A stretch of DNA of 64,000 nucleotides from Pyrenula massariospora (Eukaryota; Ascomycota; Eurotiomycetes; Pyrenulales; Pyrenulaceae), in NCBI GenBank assembly GCA_021030905.1, contig JAGFMI010000022.1:434001-498000 (forward strand), written 5' to 3'. Each line of letters begins with the position of its first letter. The stretch's first letter is position 1. The translations under genes were made by a program, and so were the position numbers. The notes beneath the pieces were generated by a model. It ran no database searches, had not been told where the DNA came from, and saw only the letters and a list, made by a program, of their open reading frames with translations. Positions 1 through 9,718 of the stretch are shown here, one piece after another.

Positions 1-2
1 AA

Positions 3-839
3 AAGTCTTCGAACGTCTCAAGGCAAACGCTTTTAGAGGTTTTGGCAATGTTGTTCCTGAACTATCCCGTGACCATTGCAAGTTCTGAAAATCGCGAAGA
101 AATCGACCGTTTGGGGGACTGGTGCCTTGGCATCATTGCAAAGAAAACAATACTTGTGAATAGCTTGGTCAACAGCTGTTACTCTCCCCGTGATATCGGC
201 CGCTTCGTTTTGCTCGACGTTGACGTTGGTGGAGTTCCTAGAGATTATCAAGGGATTATTCGCCCTAGTCTCCAAGAGGACTATATACAGGTGGAAATGG
301 CTGACGCTTCTGATACCCCCCATGTGATTTCGGAGCTCGCTGAAGCGTCACCAGCTGAAGACGCATCTGTCCATATAGAAGCCGACTGGGCTGGAAACCC
401 CGACAAGATGATGCTTTGTGCTCGCTATCACGGTCGGCGATTTATGACACTATCTCCTGCGTTGGCCGACCCAAGGTTTTGCCAAGCATATATTGAACCT
501 GTGGAGGAGCCAGAATCTGGACCGCTTGATTGCGGTATTGCGTGCGGAATCTCCCATCTTATCGGCGGCCAATCGATGTGTGTGCCTAAGGACGAGAGCA
601 TCCCTGTTCTTGTCCAGGTCTATGGCAAGCCAGTCCTGCGGTATGTAGCAGTGGTATTTCTCTCAAAGTTCTTTCAGCCACGACTTGCAAGCAATTGCAT
701 ACATGCTGCAGTAAGAGCAGACCGCAGGAAAATGGGTCCCCTTGAACGGTTAGCTATTGTAGCTGGTCACGGATGCGGGCTTCCGCTCGTTTATTCGGAA
801 ACTTCTGGTTCAGATGAAGTTGTCTATGCGGTGGGATAA
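3..839 (+). CDS. Hypothetical protein, 3' part of a gene cut by the window edge
   Basis: The reading frame is open from the first full codon in the window to the stop at 837-839. The first ATG in frame is at 48, but codons before it are also open, so I read this as the last exon of a gene that starts outside the window. About 279 residues are visible. I do not recognise the family. The product is mostly soluble, with no clear membrane segment. It has an acidic middle part and a cysteine/glycine-rich stretch (GIACGISHLIGG) about two thirds along. It might be the C-terminal part of a HET-type or other large accessory protein, but nothing here proves that. Confidence 0.5.
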   Translation, partial: KSSNVSRQTLLEVLAMLFLNYPVTIASSENREEIDRLGDWCLGIIAKKTILVNSLVNSCYSPRDIGRFVLLDVDVGGVPRDYQGIIRPSLQEDYIQVEMADASDTPHVISELAEASPAEDASVHIEADWAGNPDKMMLCARYHGRRFMTLSPALADPRFCQAYIEPVEEPESGPLDCGIACGISHLIGGQSMCVPKDESIPVLVQVYGKPVLRYVAVVFLSKFFQPRLASNCIHAAVRADRRKMGPLERLAIVAGHGCGLPLVYSETSGSDEVVYAVG

Positions 840-2046
840 AACTGCTGGTAGAAACTTAGAAGCGCAATTCTTTGGAACAAAGCTCTGATAGGCCAAGTCT
901 GGCAAGCTGTAAGAGCTATGTTCTTCATTTCTATCTAGGCGCTAAAATTTTCTGCTGTCTCGGCGTCCTTCAGCCATATGTTGCAACCTAAACACTGCTT
1001 AGACCGTCCCTTACTTGTACCCGCGATGTGCTCGGCATCCTCGCTCGTGGTTTGCAATTCTCCCCATCATTCCACGCCGGGTAAAATCTCGCTGGTGCCT
1101 CGCAAGCCTTCCGAGCGAGGAAGGGCCTTGTCTACAAGTTTAGACGCGGTAAATCTGCGCTTTAAGAGGAGCATTATGCTGAAAATGATTGTTGTCGATG
1201 CTCTTGTTATAGGTTAAGAATTCATGCCCTGTGCTCCGCAGACCTATTGCGCCTTCCACAACGCCCAGTCCCAACCGCGCATATACTTCTAAGTCATCCC
1301 GGTACTGACAGCATCGCCGTATAACTGAACTATACAGTGAATACCAACACCATTATACTTACATATTGGCATTCGAGAAATGGAGACTCAGTAGATATGA
1401 AACATTTCCCACGCTCGCGGTGTTCTAAAATTGGGCTAGATTGGAAGCGAAGCGAAAACTTAGGAAGTACAAAGTTGTATATTTGTTCGACGCAGCGAGA
1501 ACAGGATTCGCCATTACCCCGGACTATGAGCAAGCGCCACCGGGCAAATCGATATGGAGCCGCGTATAGGAAAGGGAAAGGTGCCTCGGCTCGAGGATCT
1601 CCCATACGGAGAAATGGAAATAGAATTGTGAATTATGGCTCTAATGAGTTGAAGAAAATGGCCTACTTATGATCTCGAATTTACCCACTTGCAGTAGAAG
1701 ATTGGTGGACTGAGGATAAACTCCCCATTAACATACCAGTCCTCAGCTCCTTCAAAATTTCGAGAGCCTTGCAGAAGGCTGTGCCCATATTTGGAGGCAG
1801 ACGGCTGTCTATGTAATCACTGCCATGTTTTTCATTTGCCGTCCTTTGCCGTCTCCACCACCCCAAAATGCGCCACAAGCACGCAAGCCATCGCCGCTCA
1901 TTCGAGACGAGGCAATGTGGCTTGACACTAAGACCTCATCCATCGACCACCATCTCACCAAGTGGGGTCTGAAATTTCTCTTGTCTTCTGCTAGTTGCTG
2001 CGCTGTACGGATCGTTTTCGTCTGCAGCGCTTCTTCGACTGGCGAC
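840..2046. other. Gene-free stretch upstream of the NLR-like gene
   Basis: Only short ORFs overlapping on both strands occur (for example 1330-1672), with no recognisable domain or convincing splice chain. It contains the 3' flank of the first gene and presumably the promoter of the NLR-like gene. Confidence 0.5.
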
Positions 2047-5000
2047 ATGGCTGCGGCTGCAAATCAAGCATCAGGACCAAAGGTGCATGATACGGGCATT
2101 AGTGTGCTCTATGACCCTTCGGGAGCTGACACTGAGTCGGTTTTTGAGAAAACATATTCTGTTAGCCTTGCTAATAGTCCTACAGTCTTGTCTTTGTACA
2201 CGGCATACAAGGCAACCCAAAGTGGACACGGACCGCCAAAGCCCCATCAGATACCTTTTGGCCATTCGACTTGCTGCCATCGGATTGTCCAAAGTCTAGA
2301 ATCATGACCTTTGGTTACGATTCGGTGGTGACACGAGGTCTCAAGGCTGTCAATCAGAATGATTTGTTTGCTCATGCGCAGAGCCTGCGCCGCGAACTTG
2401 CTCGAAAACGGCGTGACTGTGTAAAACCCCTTGTTCCTACCTAAGGTGAAGCGTAATCGTGCTGTTCACTGACTGACTAATCTACGGTAGAACCAACGGC
2501 CACTCATTTTCATTGCTCACTCCCTTGGAGGTACGTCACTCAAACTTTTGGTCCCGATAGTCTTGGGGAGCTACAGACTCGACTAATACAATATCTCCTT
2601 ACAGGTATCCTTCTTGAAGACGTAAGTCTCCAGGAGTCTCTCATAGTATAAGCGTGCTCTTAATCTTTTTAGGCACTCCGAGTTGCCGGGAAATCCTCCT
2701 CGCCCGTCGAAGAAAAAGACATTTATCTCTCCACTTATGCTACAGTGTTTCTTGGCACGCGTTTTCGAGGAAGCGACGCAGCGGAATGGGCGCTTATTGC
2801 TGACGTCTTTGTTAAAATGATTGGTTTGGGCACGAACAACAAAGTCCTCAAAGAGCTGAAGCTCGAGACCGGTGTCTTGAGCATCCTCCGAAGTGAATCC
2901 AGAGAATGTGTTAAGCAAAGAGCTATTAATGTGCGATGCTTCCAGGAATCGAAAGGTCTATCAGGCATTAAAGGTCTCCATGAGCAGGTTGGTGCATACC
3001 CAGAGTTTGAATCTACGGCCTGCTAAGTGCTTCTCAGATTGTTCTGGAGAACTCATCCAAGCTCGATGATGATACGATCTGTCAGAGTCTCAACTATAAC
3101 CATATGGGTATGTGTAGATATGCTACACGTGATGATGAAGGATATAGAGTTGTCGGCGATGAGGTCGCCTAATTAGCAAAGAAAGCTTCAGAATTCAACG
3201 GTCATTACAACACAGGTACCAATCCCGTGGGGTGAGAATAGGGCTCCATCTCAATCCGGAGGCTTATGAGAGCAGCAACGGACGTGATTGGCTTGCAGGG
3301 CACGTCAATTCACGCATCACAAACGTCTGCTCCGAGAACAGTGATGAGTCAGTCTCTTAAGAGAGCGTTCGCGCATTGACTAATTACTTGACCTAGCGTC
3401 ACATGAATTATTTGAAACTTCGGCGGAGACCCTAAGGTCATTTCTTCGACCTGCAGCAGTTGGAGACGACCTCGATGATCTCTTGTACCGTCGCCACAGT
3501 GATACGGCCCTGTGGATCTTTGAAAAGCAATAGTTCAAGGACTGGTATTCGGCCGCAAAATCTCATCTTTGGATCAAAGGCAAACCAGGCTCTGGAAAGT
3601 CTACGTTAGCTGCTACTATTATTGACCGACTACAAACAGATAACCAAGTAATTGCGTATTTCTTTTGCCGCTTTTCAAACGACTTCAAGCGGACCCTGAC
3701 ATCAATCATGGGAACGTGGCTTTGGCAACTTTTAGAACAAATGCCTCAGTTTACTGAAAAAGCACTTAAACATCAGAGGAAAGGATCAGGCATACGCAGT
3801 CGATCTTCGGATATCAAGCTCGCTTTAGAAGAAGCTCTTGCAGCCGCTCCCACTCGTATTTTTCTCGTATTAGATGGGTTGGACGAATGTGAGCCAGCTT
3901 CTGAAGCTCCAGCAAAAATGAAGGATCTCCTTGTCAGAATAGGCAGTCATCACAGTTCTCTTATTGTTAGCAGAGATGAGATCTGGAGAAGTCCATGTTA
4001 TACTTTTAGCGCTGGTTACGCCATTATCAAGCTAGAAGACTCCGACACTACGCTAGATATCGAGAACTGGGTACGTGCGCGAGTCAGGGATCTGAACTTG
4101 TCGTATGACCTGGAGACCCTCGCATTGAAGAAGCTAACCCAAAAAGCCAACGGGATGTTTCTTTGGGTTGAATTCCAGGTCAAAGCGTTGAAAGATCAAT
4201 TCATTCAAGAAGATGCCCGCATGGTCTTAGAGAAAGATCTCCCTGATGGACTAGATGATACGTACGAGCGCATGCTTGACCTTATTCTACGGGGCTCCAA
4301 TGCTGCACGTCAGGCAAGGGCGATCCGAATTTTGCAATGGGTTACGGCTGCAAGTCGATCGTTAACATTACCAGAACTTGATTTTGCATTGGGGATCAAG
4401 CTTGATGCAGATAAATCGCCTCGTGGTCAGACACTCATGCGTGGTAGTCATGACATTACGGAGGCTTGTGGAGCTTTCGTGGAGATTACAAGGACGAATG
4501 AAGTACGTCTCGTTCATGCATCGGCCAAAGAATATCTCATCTCTAAGGGTGTACACCTCGGAATGATAAAATCTTCAGTCAACCAACAGATTGAGAGTGT
4601 TCCAAACGCCACACTCTTAGCAAGGACCTGTATGACATGCTTGTCTTTCTGTGATATTGGGTACATTAGTGGTACATTGGGCAATAAGGAGATCCCCATT
4701 CGTATACGGAAGCATCTACTAGATCACCCGTTTCTGGAATACGCAGCTTTGAATTGGTGGAAACATTTCACCGACATACCATCACGGGACGAAGATGATC
4801 TGAAATCAACCATTCAGCGATTCTTAGGATCACCGAAACACGTTATGAAATGGCTTCAGCTCTTTCAATACTTTACTCAAATACCAAATCAGAAGCCGTC
4901 CTTTCATCCTCGGAAAGAAGCGTCGTGGAACTATATTGAAAGTCTTTGGGAAGTCAATCTTGGTTTCAATCCCATCGGGCTTTTTGACCGTTGGGAGCGC

Positions 5001-6899
5001 TGGTTAATCGAGATCTGGTACTCGCCCGGTATGTTCTGGCCTGTGGCGCACATAGCGGCCTTTTTTGATTTCTGCGACGTCTTGAGAGATGAGCTGGCCA
5101 CCGGAATTCCTGCAGATCCCCGAGATGCTCTAGAGTTTACACCACTACTTCATGCTGCTCATGGAGATAGCAGGAATGCGGTCTTGTTTCTACTTCAATC
5201 AGGTGCGGATCCAAATGCGCGAACTCGGCACGGGTACAGTGCTATTGGATATGCCAGCCGGAACTCATTAGACGTCCTTCAGGAACTACTAGAGAAAGGC
5301 AGCTGCATAGACTTTGTCGGCGAGGACGTCAACCAAAGTGCTCTACACGAGAACGCAAGCTCTATTCTCTGGCATCCAGCAGTTTTTGAATCTCTCACGA
5401 GCTCACCAAGTTCACAGGAACTTATCAATTCGAGGACACTAACTGCGCGTGATGCACCATTACATCTTGCAGCTTCTATCGGTGTTGAGTCCTCGGCGAC
5501 GCTCTTGCGGCAACGTCAAAGAGCGTCAGATCCTACGTATCAAAAGTCAACCGCAAGGCTCGCAATGGCGGCATGTGACCTCTTTTCTGCTCAAGGTCCA
5601 AAGGCCTTCGCTATACTTCGAGATGCTTGGGCAGAACTGGGCATTCAGACTCCTTTTCGGAATACTAAACAATGCTTCTTGCACTCAGTCACCGTGTGGA
5701 AGGCTCAGTTCATACAAAAGTTACTTAAATGCGGAGCTGATGCAAATATTACGGATGTAAAAGGACGTTTACCGCTGCATCGAGCTGTCTTTTCTATGTC
5801 TGCCGAGGAGGATTCCTTCATCAAATCGCATTCTGAACCAACAACAGTAACAATACTTGCTCGTGCTACTGAGGAACTTGACCGCCAGGATCAGACAGGA
5901 ATAACGCCTTTGCAAATAGCTCTACAGAGGAAGCTTTACTCAACAATACAAACTCTGATCCAGCTTGGGGCAGGACGAAATACGTTCACGAACGTAGAGC
6001 TCTTCACAATAAATGCATACGTGTCAAGACACCGCTCCGAAAACTTTGAAATTTCCACGTACCCATGGTCAACCACATATCGATGCTCATCTATCGAAGT
6101 TCTCGGCATTATCTCTGTGCTTCGCCTACTTTCACCTCTGATCCCGGACAGCATTCTCTCCCGCATTGTTGATCTCGCCAAAATTTGGACGGAAACAGAG
6201 TACTCCAACACGTTTTCAAGGCACCGCAGACTAGAGAGATGGCATAACCATGCGCTTATAGTGACGGAGAAGATTGTCGGTGCGGAACTAAGCCCCGTCA
6301 GAGAAATTACTGTACAAGCCGAGGACCACTACCCCCACCTGGTATCACATTATCATCGTCCAGCGGAGCTTGCTCGTCATCTTAGAACTGCTGGCTCTAG
6401 CCTTTATTCCGCTCCTCTTGTCCAGCTTGGTGCCCGCCGACATATGCGTTTGCCTTTAGAGTTCAATCAACCGGGAACAAGGGAGGAGGCTATGGAATAT
6501 CACATGGATGATTCAACCGTATTACAAGCTGGGGTATATAGGAAGGATGACCCCGCAACGCTAGAATACGGACCTGACATCCCCAACATCCCTGCTGCAA
6601 TTTCATGCATGCTACGTTGGAGTCTCGATCCAATCGACAACACAAGCTCCACCGTTCGTACTTGGTTGGAAAGCCTACGACCTGGAGACCGAGTTGCTAT
6701 TACGCTTCGTTCAGAGGCCGCTTCCTTTGATATTAGCCTCATGTCGCTGTTGAAAGTGACGCTGCGGACATCATGGCTTTCCAGTTCAACAGGAAGTGCA
6801 CAGGGCTCCCTGTCTCGCAAGCAGGACGATCTCTCAAGGGACGGATGCTTGAGCTTGGTAGTTAACCGACCTATTGGCTTGAGGAGACGTAGAAACTAG
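2047..6899 (+). pseudogene. NLR-like protein: SERAC1-like hydrolase, NACHT, ankyrin; one in-frame stop
   Basis: Fungal NLR-type architecture. Proposed exons are 2047-2139, 2178-2420, 2491-2530, a 17-nt exon 2605-2621, 2673-2987, 3038-about 3160, then about 3400-6899. The N-terminal alpha/beta-hydrolase-like domain shows FVHGIQGNPKW, FWPFDLLP and the nucleophile elbow IAHSLGG, as in proteins that carry a SERAC1-like domain before NACHT. The NACHT part has a Walker A (GKPGSGKST, near 3580) and a Walker B-like LVLDGLDEC (near 3870). Ankyrin-like repeats follow at about 5130-5960. In family members these proteins act in heterokaryon incompatibility or immunity. The frame is interrupted only by TAG at 3531-3533, just before Walker A, and no intron I can see removes it. 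The large downstream frame from 3534 is fully open, so the lesion is recent, bypassed or edited. The intron near 2140 would be only 38 nt, which is short. Confidence 0.7.
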
Positions 6900-8108
6900 C
6901 CAAGGCATTCCGTTTTCGTGTGGTAAGCTTTAAATAGTACAGACATATCAATCGCGTCTCGGAGAATTGCGGCCGATATGGTGAGGCGTTGAAGAGTAGA
7001 CAGATACAGAGGTCGGCGGTGCGATCGGTCAGAGTACTCGATAAGGAATCTGAGCTGCGAGATGTGCTGATGAGTAGACTAGAAGCCTTTGTGTCCTTTG
7101 ACTATGTTCGTAGCCTTAAAGTTGTATTTGAGAAGTCTAGTCAATGAACTAGTCGTCACAAAGAAACTGTTTCATGCGTAATCGTGAATATATAGAGTGT
7201 TAGCAAATGATGGTAGCACTTTTCTAGGGTGTAATGAAGTTGAGCTGGCTTGACCTATCGATGTATTGTTGCGCCGATGCTGCTTCCACTTGATTCCTTG
7301 AACTCTTGCGACGACAATATCCAATAAGCTGACGGTTGCTCCTACGATCGATCTCATTTCCACACCAATCGCATGCCCTCTCCGCTTCTTAGTGTTATTT
7401 GAACTACTACGATTTTATGCTGTGGACGATGCGGCTGCGGTCGATCTCTCGAAGTTGTCTAAGGTGGATGCAGAGGAGTTTGGTGGGATAGAAGAGCTTG
7501 TGGACGAGGCGGATGTTGCTTCGTTAACCTGTGGACACATTTTTAATTGAATTGAATCTGATATAGATAGCAGTTGAGCCGCCTGTGAAGAGATTACTGA
7601 TAATGGAAAGCTCAAGATAGGGGTTGTCTGTGATGTGTGTGAAGAGGTTATTGATAAGCACTGCCAAGCGAGAAAGGTACAGACGCTAAGATACACTGAA
7701 ACGTGTACATAGTCATAAATGAGAAGGTCACTTGAATATAACACAATGCAAAGAACAAAAGGGGTGGAAGATTAAATGCATCAAGATACGATAAGAACGC
7801 AGACCATGACCATATCTCGGCACGGAGGTAGGGGCCATGGGAAAAAGAATCGGGCTCTGGCAGATCAGCTACACCAAGACTGGACGATCTTTTTCTAAAT
7901 GTCCTGATCTAGACGAGTCTTTAGTGATAAATTATTAGGTGGCTGCAGTAGCTTGGAATTAATGTCCTTTATGGGACGCTTTGTGGCGCAAGGCTGAGAC
8001 AGCGCTTCTGAGAGTTTTGCTTCTTCCTCAAGATACTTATTGCGTTTGATGACGTCCGCTCAAAAGCCCCGCAGAAACTTTGTTATCTCGTCGCGTACCT
8101 TCTTGACC
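6900..8108. other. Gene-free stretch between NLR-like and LRAT-like genes
   Basis: I see short overlapping ORFs only, for example minus-strand frames at 7172-7363 and 7415-7744, which are Ser/Thr-rich and unrecognised. No RNA gene or repeat was noticed. The last 300 bases presumably hold the promoter of the next gene. Confidence 0.45.
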
Positions 8109-8672
8109 ATGGGCGAATCCTCCGGATTTATTATCATAGCATTACCCGCAACCGTCATACTTCTCATAGTATTCTCGGCGAAACGGTTGCGTGAGCGACA
8201 ATTACAACAAAGACAGCAGAGGTTAAGAGATAGGGGACATCAAGTCTGGTTTTCTCAACACCAATTTGGGGGTGTCTGGAGACATGTAGTCATTTTTGTG
8301 AACGGCTACAAGTACGAATTCCGCAAAGACCCTGGTCTTACAGCAACCTACAACGCAATACGAGCTCAGCAATACGAAGGAAACGAGAACTCTGAAGCCA
8401 TAACAAATCTAATATTTGGAGATCCGAGTCCTGGAAAGGATTATGTGACTCGCATGATCGGCTGGACGCGTGAATCTCATGTCGAAATCAACCGGGTATG
8501 CAATGAGCTTCTCACAGACTGGAGGTACAACCTCGCATGGAATAACTGCCAACACTTTGCTCGGTTGCTTTGCGAACGAATCGTCGCCCCTCAAGACCGA
8601 GCGGTTGACTATAGCTTGTTCTTGAAGGATGTGGGGTGGGACTTGAAGCGGCGTCACGCACCCCCGTGGTAG
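8109..8672 (+). CDS. Membrane-anchored LRAT/PPPDE-like (papain-fold) protein
   Basis: A single-exon gene of 187 residues from the ATG at 8109. An in-frame ATG at 8049 would add 20 residues. The chosen start places a hydrophobic helix (IIIALPATVILLIVFSA) near the N-terminus, followed by a basic Arg/Gln-rich stretch, so a single-pass anchor is likely. The remainder resembles the permuted papain-like fold of LRAT/PPPDE proteins: a conserved His in GVWRHVVIFVNG and a downstream Cys-His pair in WNNCQHFARLL, comparable with the NCEHF motif of LRAT. These would be the catalytic His and Cys. The family includes acyltransferases and deubiquitinase-like peptidases, and I cannot tell which activity applies. 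It lies 1.2 kb downstream of the NLR-like gene on the same strand. Confidence 0.65.
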   Translation: MGESSGFIIIALPATVILLIVFSAKRLRERQLQQRQQRLRDRGHQVWFSQHQFGGVWRHVVIFVNGYKYEFRKDPGLTATYNAIRAQQYEGNENSEAITNLIFGDPSPGKDYVTRMIGWTRESHVEINRVCNELLTDWRYNLAWNNCQHFARLLCERIVAPQDRAVDYSLFLKDVGWDLKRRHAPPW

Positions 8673-9718
8673 TGTGGAAGGGTGAATGATTCTACTATCT
8701 AGGCCTTACGATTGTTAGCGAATGAACTGCGGCCTAGATCAACTAGTACCGAATAGGAATAGATTAAGCAAACAGTGCAAACACCGTAGGAGTTTTGGAC
8801 GGCACGAGCATGTTGGCCCCTCATGCTGTGGTTTACGGCCCAGTACCATTCTAGCTTAGCTTAGGCTTGGCATATTCCTATAATCGTAAGTGTTCAGCCA
8901 GCCTATCAGAAGATAATCTGACAATTACGGCAGTACACACTCCCACATCAGCTCTAGGCACGACTTCAAAAACTTATTACTCAACAGACAGAGATTCTAT
9001 AAAGCTCGTTCTTGCTGTATGAGAAATGCGAAAACCCTTGAAGTATATCCGTACAGCGAAAGAATGTTGTATGGTATTTATTGTATGACGGTGTCGCGAC
9101 GGTATAAAAGCGTTCCGGATTTAAAGGTTAGGAAAATCGGGAATTTAAGATTACTTGTCCGTCAATAAGCAATTATAAAAAAGGATTTAGAATATTCAAC
9201 CTAAAGATATATTAATGACACAGAAACCTAAGATATATGTCTTGAAAATATTTGTTCTTCTGTGAAGATGAATTCGATAGGAATTGAAGTATTTTAAGAG
9301 GGATAACACGACATTACTTATGCCGGAATAATGTTGATTTAATCCTTCTCAACACCGTAATTTTTACAGATAAGACTATACTCTTGAAATTGTTCTCTGA
9401 TGAATTTTGCGTGAATAACGAATCTCTGATGCGAATCAATAATCTAATACTGCAATGAGCTATCTGTTCGTTTTTCAATAGGAAGTGATGCTCACAGCGC
9501 AGACTCGCTAGCTCAAATTTTGACGAAATATGTATGTGAGAAAAATGTTGCGATGGACCATTGAAAAACCTAGAACTCCATGCTCGAAATGAATCAAATG
9601 ACCTGCCAAAGAAAAGCTTTCCAGGTAGAAGCTTTCCCAGAGTATTCTCTCATGTCCACGGTTGCTTTTGGCTTCTACAGTCTACATTTGTTCATATAAG
9701 GTTCCCTCAAAGCCAGCT
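8673..9718. other. AT-rich intergenic stretch
   Basis: No gene was found. From about 8990 to 9560 the sequence is visibly AT-rich compared with both flanks and has no coding trace. It separates the LRAT-like gene from the convergent collagen-like gene, so it holds both 3' ends. Confidence 0.5.

Noticed and set aside
1330-1672. Overlapping ORFs on both strands upstream of the NLR-like gene
   Set aside because: No domain, no splice continuation and no start context; they look like chance.
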